NCBI GenBank assembly: GCA_036346355.1
Contig: CM070592.1
Coordinates: 33,860,467-33,924,466 of the forward strand
Origin: Rhipidocladum racemiflorum
Taxonomy: Eukaryota > Streptophyta > Magnoliopsida > Poales > Poaceae
Reading direction: 5' to 3'
Length of the DNA: 64,000 nt
Shown: positions 45,942-56,788 of the stretch, in pieces
How positions within the stretch are numbered: position 1 is the first letter of the stretch
Layout of the letters: every line of letters starts with the position of its first letter
Program-made: the position numbers and the translations under genes
Notes under the pieces: model-generated
Told to the model about the DNA's origin: nothing
The model's database searches: none
Seen by the model: only the letters and a program-made list of their open reading frames with translations

Positions 45942-46262
45942 ACAAAACCATTTTTTTTCTCTCTCTCTTGCCTTTCTTTGGCTTTATTGTGTTTTTGGCT
46001 TACTTGTGTAGCAAGCATATCTCCTCCAAATGACACAAAACTATCTAATGATAAACCGCGATGGCTCGTCACTCCTGCGGAAATGATTTATTGTCTTGCA
46101 TATATGGGAGCAGTGAAGCACGCCAGTGCGGCCAGTGTGAATCTGTGAAACCCTTCGATCTAGTTGGCAGGCACCACAACAATTTTTTTTTGTCACAACT
46201 AGGTCGATAAAATGCCTTCAAGATGCAGTATGAGCCTCCACTGTAAATTGAAGATGACGGGA
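44851..46262 (+). other. Tat element 3' untranslated region, unique part
   Basis: No coding sequence recognised on either strand. It contains a T-run at 44856-44864 and an A-rich microsatellite with AAAAC units at 45890-45950. Frames such as 45018-45212 and 45797-46033 lack recognisable content. Confidence 0.6.
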
Positions 46263-46520
46263 CGGCACGTGTCTTCGCCTCAACCCAACTCTACGACGGC
46301 ACGAGTCTTCGCTTCAACTCAACTCTACGACGGCACGAGTCTTCGCCTCGACTCAACTTTACGCTACGACGACACGAATCTTCGCCTCGACTCAACTCTA
46401 CGACGGCACGAATCTTCGCCTCAGCAAAACTCCACGATGGTATGAATCTTCGCCTCAACAAGTCTACAATGGCATGAATCTTCGCCTTAACAAGTCTACA
46501 ACGGTATGACCTTTCGCCTA
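46263..46520 (+). repeat. 34-bp tandem repeat array in Tat 3' region
   Basis: About 7.5 units starting CGGCACGAGTCTTCGCCTC, at 46263, 46297, 46331, 46370, 46404, 46438, 46470 and 46502. Spacing is 34 bases, with one 39-base and two 32-base steps. The left units are most alike, and the right ones drift (TGGTATGAATCTTCGCC). Confidence 0.88.
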
Positions 46521-46672
46521 AAACACATGTATACTCGATTCAAGTTCTATGATAATTGTCATATTCCAAAAGACGACCAAATCAAGGCAGCAGTAAGATA
46601 AGTGCGCCTTTCTAACGGTGAAATATTTTTCACCAAGTCGAGTTTGATCTGCCCTGCGCTCAAACTCCACTT

Positions 46673-46684
46673 GGTGAGGGGGCA
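46673..46684 (+). other. Polypurine tract of Tat element
   Basis: GGTGAGGGGGCA ends two bases before the 3' LTR start at 46687. Confidence 0.7.
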
Positions 46685-46686
46685 TT

Positions 46687-49051
46687 TGTTTGATGAATTT
46701 TTGTACGCAAAATTCATTAAATAAAAGAAATAAATAAGATAAAAAATCAATGGCCCATATATCAGTAAAAAGTACGCATCATAAGAGCAGTATGCGACGT
46801 ACAAAATTCCTCGGATCAATTCTATGACGTGCAGGCCCCGCGTGTCGCTAATATTTTTTCCACACATAATATACCCAATATTAGACTCGTTTGGAAGGGT
46901 TCGTCATAAGGAGTGCAGATATTCAAACGGATCGCAAATCTGATATCCGGTTTAAAAGATATGACCTTTAGAAGATTAGTGATTAACGTGTACAAAGCAA
47001 GGCATGCATGGCTTCCTTTTTGACTGATTCGGTGGGAGATCAGCATGCATGTATGCATGATTTCTTTTTTGGCTGGCTCGATGGAAGGAGACACATGGCA
47101 TTTTCACATGAACATGTACCCAGTGCAGTTAAATAATCATTGGACCCACTTGGTATTGAGAGAAGTTCCTCAACTTGAGTAGTTCTGTGTGTAGTATAGC
47201 AATTTAAAGAAGGAATCCTGATTACATGCAGGATGCGGTACCGTGTGCTGCATGGAAACAAAAGATTCACAAATCAATTAGAGGATACTTGACTTATTTA
47301 TCTAACCGATGGCAGTGTGGCTCCCCATTATAAATAGGCCACCCGACCTTCTTGCCAGGAGAGGAAGGACAGAGGAGCCAACACGGCAACACGCATACAT
47401 GCACACACGCAGGAAGAAAAGAGAGCAAGAGACGCAGAGATAGATCAGGAGGAAGCATACATACACACAGAGATAGATCAGGAGGAAGCATACATACACA
47501 CACAAAGAGAAAACGCAGCACACAGACATCCATCAAGACACACACGCTAAGAGAGGATATACAGGAGAGATACTCGTGCGCGTGGAAAGGAAAAGAAGCT
47601 GCTAAGCAAGGAAGGGATCATGGCTTCCTTCATTGCCAATTGGGCAGGTTAATACATGAATTATCCCCTTTCTTCTTTTCTTTTACATGTAGCTTGGAGA
47701 AGCATGTGCATGATGGAAGGCCATCTATATGCTGGGAAGCTGCCAACGCCTATGCTCGCCCGCCGAGGACACTAGGCGACTCGATATCGGAAGCTTGTCG
47801 CTGCAGCTGTGCTGTCGAGGCCGCAATAGCCATCTTCATCCACACTTAAGAAGACATACATGTTGGGCTATGCATGTATCCGACGATCGCTCTAGCATGG
47901 ATGGCGTTGTGGCTGCTCCATCAACATCGGTGTCTACACCCATTGATTGGAAACTACACCCCGTCTCCGTAAGACGGCATCCTGCTCTACATGACATCAG
48001 AGTCGTTGCTGCCACTGAAGACTAATTCGCGTCATCAAACTCCTGCGTTCGCCATTGGAACCATCATGCACGGCGTTAGGACCACTCGTGTGCATTCCTC
48101 ACTAAGCCCCCTGTCTATTGTCAGAGATGCCGTGTCCGTCACCAGAGACGTCCCAAAGCTCGTTACCGAGGAACGCCGCCAAGCAATTCAACTGTGGAGA
48201 TCAATCTGTTATTGAAGCAGTCGGCGAGTCATAGCAGATGCCACCATGGCAACCATGACCCCGACGAAGCCACTATTATTAAGCTCGGTTAAACTAAACA
48301 CCGACGATTAATATGTGCATGCAACATGCACCTATTAAACTCTTCCTCAGCTATCTACAGGAAGACGGTCTGGCCTCATGACATAGGAGTTCGTCCACAT
48401 GCATGTCCACTGCACAGAGTCGTCTAGGCCGTCATTACTAATTGACGCCTTGGCGCTCTCCTCCAATCAAGCATTTTTTTGGTTGGTGGCACATTACCTT
48501 GCTTTCCTCGACGCTGTCGCGGTGTCATCGGATCCGTCTAGCTTGACGAGAGCTATGCATACCTTACAACCAATTTATCTTCTATTGACCGTTCGTGACC
48601 GACGAGGCCGAACGGCGAGGGCAGGCGTAGACAGTGCAAAGGCTATGCTTCAAACGGCCCCATAGACCGACGAGGCTATGGATCATGCCACGCCCACATC
48701 TAGATAATCATTCATCACATGCATGGAGAATGTGAAGCGAAGACTGAAGACGACGACCAGTGCGCAGCTTAATCGGAGGTTTCTTGCGAGTCCACCTCGC
48801 AGGAGTAATTAACTGGGAGCCTTTCGAGGCCCTAGGAACCAGGAGAGACCACATCGCCTATGTCAGATTTGCTATGCCAAGCAGACCATGGAGCGCAACC
48901 ATTTAAAGGGGACTTGTAATTTTGTGATTCTTCAAAGAATTAATAAGATACATGTTTCCCTATCCTTTTTGTGTACTTTAGTACACTGGCACGCCCGCAA
49001 CTTTAATCCCGACGCGTTTAGAAATCCCGAAGCGATTTCTCGTGTCAAACA
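46687..49051 (+). repeat. 3' LTR of Tat element (2,365 bp)
   Basis: Starts TGTTTGATG after the polypurine tract, ends GTCAAACA, followed by TTGAG at 49052-49056. Its TATA box is at 47329-47336 and the 33-base duplication at about 47436-47501. Confidence 0.95.
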
Positions 49052-49056
49052 TTGAG

Positions 49057-52000
49057 ATGATCCTTCCTCGTAACAAAGCCGTCAACGAAGGAGTGTGAGT
49101 AAATGCACCCCGCGATGAAAGCAATCTACATCTACATGATTCCAAGATGGTATATGACAGAAAGAAAGTGGTGCGATGAATTAGTATCATTTACTAGTCA
49201 TTCTAAAACCGTTCCAATTCATTTCACATTTCATTACCTAGAGCCTGAGAGGGGTCACTGCTGAGAGGGTTCATACTATACCTATTACTATGGATGCTTC
49301 ATCTAGCGCATACCAAATCAAGCCAGCCGGGTATCATAGGAGACAGGGGAAAAAGCACTTTACAAATCACTCACTGGGTCGGAGGATGCTTATAAGAAAT
49401 CAGTAGCTGGGGTTGGTAGTCCTGGAACAGCTTTTCCTGCATGCCTAAAAGAAAGAGTTGGCTTTGGGACAAGACAAGCAAGGGCGAAAGCTTCACTGGC
49501 TGTCCCAACTGCTTTACCTGCTGTCCCTACTATTCATTCTTCGCCAAGAGAGCTATCACTTCACAACTCAAGTCCGGGAGCAGTCGTTTTTCCGGCTGCA
49601 GCATCTCACTAAGCAACATAGCTAACTATTCGTTACACTAGTACTGCTCGATCAACTAGTCCCGGGATTGCATTCTCTACTGAACTAACTACTGCTTTCC
49701 GAGGGAAAACACAACATAGTGCATCTTCAGATGTGCGAAAAAGTCTAGATTTCTTCATCAAACGTAGTGAGAGCAGGTTGCAGGTGTTTTATACCCTCAG
49801 TTCTGGAACAAGAAGTTTCCATCTTAATGAATCTAGTCAACAAGGTTCGCTGGATACATGGATATACCGGATATACCTGTTGTTTATGTTCGCTGGATAC
49901 ATGGATATACCGGATATACCTGTTGTTTATGAAGGTTGGTCTATTACTATAGTGCAGGACTACATGAAATCGAAATCAATCAATGTTTGTTTGGGTCAGA
50001 CGAAAAAGAGACATCAAATAACGCTTCAATTGCCTACAGAAAGTCGGGATCGACTGAAATCTATGTATGAGGGCCACTTTCGCTAATTGCATTCATCAAC
50101 AGGATGCTTCTTTAGCTTCATGGGTTAGAAAATGTTGTATGATTTGGAATATTCCTATCTACACTGTACACAACAGCTTTAGAATTAAGTAATAGCATTT
50201 ATATTACCAATTTGCTTTCAACTCTTATTGAAAAAAAGCTCCGACCTTGGCTGTTTAGCAGTACACCCATAAGTGAATCCGGAAGTAACGTAGTACAGGG
50301 CGTAGCTCAATCTTCTCTCATTTGGATCCCAACCTAAAAGTAGCTAAGAGTTTTCCGGCCTAATATAAAAGATAGCATAGAGTTGTCGGTTTAAGTAGCT
50401 CCCTTTTCCCGAGAGCGGAGTCGAGCATCCATTTCATTCGTTTAGGTGGGGAAGAGGAAAAGCTAGACAAGCTTGCAATCGATCAGCTGCAAGTTCTTCG
50501 AACTTATAATAGCGGGAATCTGGTCATTGATCCAAAGCTCACAAAGAGATCACAAACCAAACAATTCATAGGAGTCCCCACTAGTGCGGTTTGACATCCA
50601 CTCAAAGCGCACCAAGAGAATCAAGTCGGTGGTAGTTATATAAGTCATCTCCGACGAAACAATCATCCACTACTTCAATAGTGGCTTTTCGCCCTAGGCC
50701 TCCCTCTTTGGGAAGCTTGATTAGGTAATAAGTAAGATGTCAGGTTGAGTCCGCCAACGAACGCAATCCCTAGAATCTGTTTTGATCTTATTATTTGCTT
50801 TCAATAAGAAGCGGGAGATAAGCCTTCATGACGGCAATTTCCAGCCGGGAAAGAAGATCAAGGCCACTGCTTTTGAGCCGGTACCCACCCAAAATCATAT
50901 AGAGTGTAGTGTAGTTTGTCAACTCATCTTTTCCTGGCTTCATTTCCCATTGTCATTTCTTTTTCCAAAAACTCATTTGTTAAGTAGAATAGTTCAAATT
51001 CATGCTCTGCTAGAGCAAACACACTTCTCGGGATTGATGTCGTCTCCGTCTACTTTTTCTCTTAACTCACTCAGAGAGAGGCCGCCAAGGATCAAAATTC
51101 TTAAAGAGAGTACCAGACAAGAGGTAGTTGTGTGGTTCTATTATTCGCTCGTATTATTCGGGAATTGGTTTTCTTATTCCTTGATCGGATGGTTGCAAAG
51201 TGTCTCAGAAGTAATATAAGGTGTGAGTGATTCTCATTCAATTGAAAGCTTGAAAAGCGGAAACAAGAAAGAGAAGAAACATCAAGTGAAGGCACATAAG
51301 CCACTACCCTTGAATCACCTTACTACATTGCATCTCTTTTGAATTGTTTCATACCCTAGCTAGCGCATGTCCATTAATGTGACCACCGCATGCTCCTGCA
51401 TGAGTTTCATGAATGGTTTGTTTTCGAATCCATTCTTTTTAGGTATACTATCTTGCCTCGAGAAAGGAGCTCATGACTAAATGAGAGCTTTTTGCTAGCC
51501 CGTTCACTCGACTACCACGCTTAGTTAGTCATGCATGCGAGGGATGGGAGTGGCGTAGTCTGCCCGCCCTTCTTCGTAAGTAGCTGGACTTGGATCTTCG
51601 TAAGCAATCGAACTATCAAAAGTCAATGTCAATTGGCCTTCTAAAGGCTATAGCCCTGTTTCTTTTGAAAACGAATTTCGAGTTTCAAGAAGGCAGGCCC
51701 CAAGAAAGCCACTCCGCCTAAAGAGTCCTATTCCTTATCCTGGTCTACATTCACTATTCTTCATAGGCACCGCTACTGGCCGGTAGGTTGTTGTTTTTAC
51801 TTTTTCTTCTTGCTTTAATCCAGTCGCTCGATAGGACTTCCCGTAACCCGAAAGGTTGGTTCTTCCCCTACAACCCCTACCCCTCCAAGGCGTACTCTTC
51901 ATCGGCAAATCCGAATGTCTCGATCCGAGTTGAGACCCACCTACGTAAATTGATCCATCAACGGCTTTTTCTATAGTGGCAGGAAGTCTCCAACTCTTCG

Positions 52001-53743
52001 ATATGCGCTAGCTAGGTAATCCTTTTACTTAATCTGATATGGGATCTCTTGCTACCGTAAAGGAACCGAATGGCTTGCCCGGAAGAATGGATTGCTACCC
52101 TTGGGGAGCTAATGGTACCGGACTGATAAGCGCCGATTGAACCGACTCGGACGTACCAATCGGGAACTGTGGTGGAGAGAATCTCTCGCGATGGATAAAT
52201 GTCAAATGGGAAGCTCTATGGAGGCACACATCGTGTCGTTCGTCATCGAAATGGGACGACTCGCTCGGGAACAGTACAGGATTGAGGAACTTTCTGGCGT
52301 AACACACCCGTAATGGGGCAATCGACTAGCTGGTCAAAACCCTTTCCGCAGATGAGCTTTCAAACTTTCTTTAGAACTTGCTTCACAGGCTTTGAGGCAT
52401 TTTGACACCCTCCCGTAGGCTCACTTTGTTTCAGGGCTTTCCTTTCTCTCCTAAGATCCCATCCCAACCAACAAACGAGAGTCCGATGGGGATTACGCTT
52501 GAACGTTAACTAGACTTGCGCCCGTATTAGCTTACCGGAAAACTAACTAAGGAAATCGAGAAAGAGGAAGACGAAGCCATGCCATTGCAAGCACCAAGTG
52601 AATGATCTTAGCTCCTTTCCACGTAACTCCACTCACGGCACTTTTCTCGACCTTCACCGAAAACCGGAAGGGATAGTCCAAGTACTACCGCCTACTAGAA
52701 ACATATCCAACCTCGATCATCAAACCTATTCCTTTGGAATGCTAACCTATGATTACATCGTATATACCCGAACTCATTCCTTCTCTTCTCTTGTCAACCG
52801 TAGAAAGAACCAAGGAACTCGACCCACACTCTAATCTCACCCTTCCTTCTTTTAGACTATGAAACGTTAGAACCAAGGCAAGAAAGATAGACCTTATGAG
52901 GAGGAGAGAATGATCAGAATGAGCTCGATCCTACCATAGCCAAAAGAGGTATGAAACTGGATATCCACCTGGAAAGGTTAGATGAGCACTCTAAAGCTAG
53001 TACTTCTTGTAAACCGGCAGGCGTAACCAACGGAAAGATATCAAGCAAGAACCCTGCCAGGGCTATGCACAGATAAGGATATCCTAGGAATCAGTCTACT
53101 ATTCGAACACGGAAACCCTAGCCTAACACACATAAACCTTGGACTATGAAAGGGAGCTACCTCTACCTGGAATCATCCTATCATTCCTTGATATATGAGA
53201 ATAGGAGAATAAGGATAAGGAATGCTCCTACCTGTTAGGGCTCACTAATCCGGATCTGGTTCTATGCACAGACAGACAGGTCTTTCCACCTCTGAGCCCT
53301 GTTCTCTTTATTTGCGAGTTCTCTTTCTCGAGCCTGATTCCCTAGAACTGGGTGGGCCATTTCACTTTCTTATTTTCCCTCGGAGGGGATAGTCTAGTAG
53401 ACGAGCACATAAACTTAGCCCTGCACTGAAACCTATCAACCCTGACCCCCGGCGGATGATATCAAGTAAACCGTCTTTCAGATCCAAGCTCCTTCCACCA
53501 ATGAATTCCAATCTGGCACACCCATCTGCTGTATCAAACATAAGCATGCATTCAAGATATCGAACTATTCCCTTGACTTGCTATACCAGCCCAGCTTCCC
53601 TATTGGTGTAACAGTAACCGGCACCTTTGCAGTCCTGCTTCTTAGCTTTCCGGCACCTTTAGAGTGGAATGTGTGAGAATACTGCGGCACTCTTTTGGCG
53701 GGTTGGAAATCTGGGCGGTTGACAAGAAAAGAAGTGCTAGCTC
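49057..53743. other. Organelle-like (mitochondrial-type) DNA, no intact gene
   Basis: Same composition as 22101-26600: balanced bases, many GAAAG and CTTTC motifs, no transposon ends. ORFs 49733-50086 (117 codons) and 50782-51219 (145 codons) have no recognised product. Likely part of the same organelle insertion, separated by the copia relic and Tat element. A search against grass mitochondrial genomes is needed to confirm. Confidence 0.4.
49845..49930. repeat. Exact 43-bp tandem duplication
   Basis: Two identical 43-base units starting GTTCGCTGGATACATGG at 49845 and 49888. The repeat changes reading frame between copies within the 117-codon frame 49733-50086 (GSLDTWIYRIYLLFM, then AGYMDIPDIPVVY). 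Confidence 0.9.
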
Positions 53744-53751
53744 GCTCCTAA

Positions 53752-53913
53752 TAGGGATGCAAATGGGCCGGCCTTAGGGTCATCTTTGACCCACTCTAGT
53801 TCATTTATTTGCACTAAAACTTAAAAGGTGGAGTAAAAATTAAGTTTTTAGTGCAAACAAATGAACTAAAGTGGGCCAAAGAAGACCCTAGGGTCGGCCC
53901 ATTTGCATCCCTA
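53752..53913. mobile_element. hAT-type MITE (162 bp)
   Basis: Terminal inverted repeats TAGGGATGCAAATGGGC and GCCCATTTGCATCCCTA, flanked by the 8-base duplication GCTCCTAA at 53744-53751 and 53914-53921. TAGGGATG ends and an 8-bp duplication are hAT features. The interior is also largely self-complementary (TTTAGTGCAAA and TTTGCACTAAA). No coding capacity. Confidence 0.9.
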
Positions 53914-53921
53914 GCTCCTAA

Positions 53922-54765
53922 GGTGAAACTTGACTTGACTGCTATCCACTAAGCTTAGAACCAGGATAGGGTGCCGTACTACAGCCTACTGGATAAATTG
54001 AAGTGAGAACTCGCTCTCGCTGGTAAAGAGAACTCACTCGAAAGAGACATACAAGGAGAAAGACAACTAGAAGCCTTGCTGGTGATAGCCATCCATTTCT
54101 TAACCGGATCCGGATTCTTTCTCACAAACTAGCCGCACAACAATGGCTAAGGAAAGAAGTCAAGTCAAGAGTATGCTACGTGGAACTTCATCCTTGTTCA
54201 TCCGAAACGACATAGCATAGGCAATCCGGAACTCTAGTTGATAGAGAGGAAAGGATAGTCCAGTCAAATCTTTCTCAGGAATCCTTTTTGTCTGTCATTC
54301 AGGATATGCTCCTGCTACTCATTTCATTACTCATCTGTGTTTTGCAATTCGAACTTGTGAGAGAAACTGTATGCTCCATGAAGTGGGAACAGACAGGATA
54401 CATTGGACACCTAGAAAGAGGGGTTTCCATTCCACTAACAGTGCCGATACTCGATTCTTCGATTTGAGGTGAGGCTAGGCATTCTCGGATTTGCAAATAT
54501 CCATTTCCCATGGAATGCGAGGATTAGAGATCCATTCATCTATTCTGTCTACTCGACTTTGGAATGGATTGAAAAACTAGAATGGTGGAGGGAAAACACC
54601 GTCCTGTAGAAAAAAGCAGACCTATCCCTCAGATCCTTTTCTGTTTTCTTGTATGATTCGTAAGAAAGAGGGGCTCTTCTTTGGTGAAGCGAAAACGATC
54701 TCGATCTGTGATTCCTTCTATATCCAAATGATCCATTCCGGGAAGGGAGAAGCTAAGAACCGGGC
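53922..54765. other. Organelle-like DNA between the MITE and the gag-only element
   Basis: Same character as 49057-53743. No gene recognised; frames at 54299-54511 and 54629-54859 are without known content. Confidence 0.4.
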
Positions 54766-54770
54766 TAAAC

Positions 54771-55008
54771 TGTTGGAATTGAGACTCAAAATCTTTGAGA
54801 CAACTCTCTCTTTTATTCTCTCTTATTTTTCTTTCTTGCTTCTTGCTTACAAACCTCAACTCTACCTCTATATTTATACTAAAAACTATAGCCTTAAGGA
54901 ACGGAATAGGATTCCAGTTCCTTGTCCTAATCTACCTCCTTGTCCTACTAGGACTCTTAATCATAAACTTCCTAAACAAACTTTCCTATTACAAGATTAG
55001 TTCCAACA
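54771..55008 (-). repeat. 3' LTR of gag-only element
   Basis: 238 bp, identical to 56546-56783 except one base. The next bases rightward (55009-55022) are the polypurine tract on the minus strand. Confidence 0.93.
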
Positions 55009-55022
55009 TTCACCCCCCTAAT
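55009..55022 (-). other. Polypurine tract of gag-only element
   Basis: On the minus strand AGGGGGGTGAA runs directly into the 3' LTR. Confidence 0.75.
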
Positions 55023-55079
55023 CTTGTAACATTGACTTTTACTCATAATTATTCACGCTAATTTTTTCTTACGACAATG

Positions 55080-55405
55080 GCTTCACACCATCACTGTTGA
55101 CTTCTCACAATCATCTCTTGGTAGTTTCACACCACTGTTCCCAGCAGCTTCACACCGCTATCTTCTCGTAGCTAACGGTCTCTCACCGTTTTTGTCATCG
55201 GTCTCACTCCGATTTCACCTTGTAGTGGCATCACACCACCATCGTTGTCGTAGCGGTCTCGCACCGTCGTCGTTGTCGGCGTCACACCAACTTTTCCTTG
55301 TAACGGTATCACACCGTTGTTGCCGTCGGCGTCGCACCAACTTCTCCTTGTGATGGCATCACACCATCATTGCCGTCGGCGTCGCACCGACTTCTCCTTG
55401 CAGCA
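55080..55405 (-). repeat. Irregular tandem repeats in the gag-only 3' region
   Basis: Repeated blocks of about 25-55 bases with the pattern GGCATCACACC or GGTCTCGCACC followed by GTCGTTGTCGGCGTC and CTTCTCCTTGT. The best pair is at about 55275-55350 and 55325-55400. It lies between gag and the polypurine tract, the same place as the 34-bp array in the Tat element. Confidence 0.7.
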
Positions 55406-55409
55406 AAAA

Positions 55410-56297
55410 TCACATATGGGGTGTCTCATCGTCACTATAAGCTTGACAATGAAGAACTTTTTCCTCCTTCCCTTTCTTTGGACACTCGTACGCATAATGT
55501 CCAAACTCCTCACAACTGTAACATTGCACCTTGGTTTTATCCTTACGCCATTCTTCTCCACGGCCACGGCCATAGCCACGACCTCGCCCTCGCCCTCGCG
55601 ATGAGTCATATCCCCTTGTCAAAAGAAGTTGCTCCTCAGTGCGCTTCTCTCGTGCTTTGAGACGCTCCTCGTGCGCCTTTAGGGACCCAATGACTTCCTC
55701 CAAGGTCATCTTGTTAATGTCTCCAAATTGCTCCATCCACGAAGCAATGTTGATGAACTTGTCTGACACAGCTCGTAACAACTTTTTGATGACATACTTC
55801 TCTTCCATCTTATCTCCAAGTTCTCGAATCTGACCAACAAGCAACGTGATTTTCTTTGTGAAATCATCCACTGATTCATCATCACGCATGCTAAGGCTTT
55901 CAAACTCCCAGCGCAGAGTCTGGATCTTTGCTTCCCTGACACGCTCGGCACCTAAGTGCATAGAGCGCAATGCTGTCCAAACTTCAAGAGCGGTGTCCTT
56001 CCCTGCAACCTCCATCAATGTCTCATCGTTGAGCGCCTGAGAGATGATTGCCAAGGCCATCTGATCCCTCTTTTCATCAACGACTGCAGTCGTGTTCTTG
56101 GGATCAATCACATCCCATACTCCTTGTGCTCGCATGAGGATCTTCATCCGCATCGCCCATGCCGCATAGTTCGTCCTGGATAGCACCGGGTACTGGAGGG
56201 ACATCGTACCTTCTCTCATTGGTAACCTCGACATCACCTTGTCTCCGGTGTCGCTACCTGTAGCAGTACTACTTGATGAACTATCTCCTTTCGACAT
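55410..56297 (-). CDS. Copia-type gag protein (295 aa)
   Basis: Intact frame on the minus strand, ATG at 56297-56295, stop at 55410-55412. The N-terminal part (YPVLSRTNYAAWAMRMKIL) is the usual copia gag start (DUF4219-like). The middle is the UBN2-type gag core (AKIQTLRWEFESLSMRDDES, LLRAVSDKF). Near residue 230-250 lies an RGRGRGRGYGRGRG nucleic-acid-binding stretch, then a CX2CX4HX4C zinc knuckle (CYSCEEFGHYAYEC). The frame ends shortly after, with no protease DTG. Gag forms the particle that packages the RNA. That it still packages this element is inferred from its intact frame and young LTRs. Confidence 0.92.
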   Translation of the reverse strand: MSKGDSSSSSTATGSDTGDKVMSRLPMREGTMSLQYPVLSRTNYAAWAMRMKILMRAQGVWDVIDPKNTTAVVDEKRDQMALAIISQALNDETLMEVAGKDTALEVWTALRSMHLGAERVREAKIQTLRWEFESLSMRDDESVDDFTKKITLLVGQIRELGDKMEEKYVIKKLLRAVSDKFINIASWMEQFGDINKMTLEEVIGSLKAHEERLKAREKRTEEQLLLTRGYDSSRGRGRGRGYGRGRGEEWRKDKTKVQCYSCEEFGHYAYECPKKGKEEKVLHCQAYSDDETPHM

Positions 56298-56531
56298 CTC
56301 CTTTTCTTCTCTTTTGCAATCACGCTAGATCTTCCTCTTTTCTTTTCTGTTACTAGCACACCACTGCTATTTTTTCTTTGCTACCACATCCAACGCCTGG
56401 AGCCACCTCCTCTGCCGTGCGTGACCTCTTGCTACGCCAAGTACACCTTCGCGCACGGGAGCTCTACTGCCTTGCGCCGTATTTTTTTTCCGCCGTGTCG
56501 ACTGTTCTCTAGCGAGAATAACTCCCAGATT

Positions 56532-56543
56532 GCTCTGATACCA
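56532..56543 (-). other. Primer binding site of gag-only element
   Basis: GCTCTGATACCA on plus, the complement of the initiator-Met type site TGGTATCAGAGC, two bases from the 5' LTR. Confidence 0.85.
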
Positions 56544-56545
56544 AT

Positions 56546-56783
56546 TGTTGGAATTGAGACTCAAAATCTTTGAGACAACTCTCTCTTTTATTCTCTCTTA
56601 TTTTTCTTTCTTGCTTCTTGCTTACAAACCTCAACTCTACCTCTATATTTATACTAAAAACTATAGCCTTAAGGAACGGAATAGGATTCCAGTTCCTTGT
56701 CCTAATCTACCTCCTTGTCCTACTCGGACTCTTAATCATAAACTTCCTAAACAAACTTTCCTATTACAAGATTAGTTCCAACA
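56546..56783 (-). repeat. 5' LTR of gag-only element
   Basis: 238 bp. On the minus strand it holds a TATAAATA box at 56653-56646, a plausible promoter for the element. Confidence 0.93.
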
Positions 56784-56788
56784 TAAAC

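Larger units (their letters stand above)
27937..49051 (+). mobile_element. Tat-lineage Ty3/gypsy retrotransposon, complete, with nested solo LTR
   Basis: LTRs of 2,363 and 2,365 bp (TGTTTGATG...GTCAAACA), a TTGAG duplication, a primer site, an extra ORF1, gag-protease, RT, RNase H, a second RNase H, integrase, a tandem-repeat 3' region and a polypurine tract are all present. Total length is 21,115 bp, or about 16.6 kb without the nested solo LTR. An extra ORF before gag and a second RNase H are features of the Tat/Ogre group. By eye the LTRs differ at roughly ten places, so the insertion is young. The only obvious block to autonomy is the nested insertion in the polyprotein. Confidence 0.95.
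54771..56783 (-). mobile_element. Gag-only copia-type LTR retrotransposon (TR-GAG type, 2,013 bp)
   Basis: Two 238-bp LTRs (TGTTGGAATTGAG...GTTCCAACA) differ by one base seen by eye (CTACTAGG versus CTACTCGG). TAAAC flanks both sides (54766-54770 and 56784-56788). The interior of about 1.5 kb holds a primer site, one intact gag ORF, a GC-rich repeat region and a polypurine tract, but no protease, integrase or RT. Small LTR elements with only gag have been described in plants as TR-GAGs. It must depend on other elements for pol. The near-identical LTRs indicate a recent insertion. Confidence 0.93.

Noticed and set aside
44851..46262. Possible extra antisense ORF in the Tat 3' region, as in some related elements
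   Set aside because: No frame longer than about 80 codons with recognisable content was found on either strand.
49057..54765. Search for intact mitochondrial genes, rRNA or complete tRNA genes
   Set aside because: None could be recognised by eye; only the general composition supports organelle origin here.
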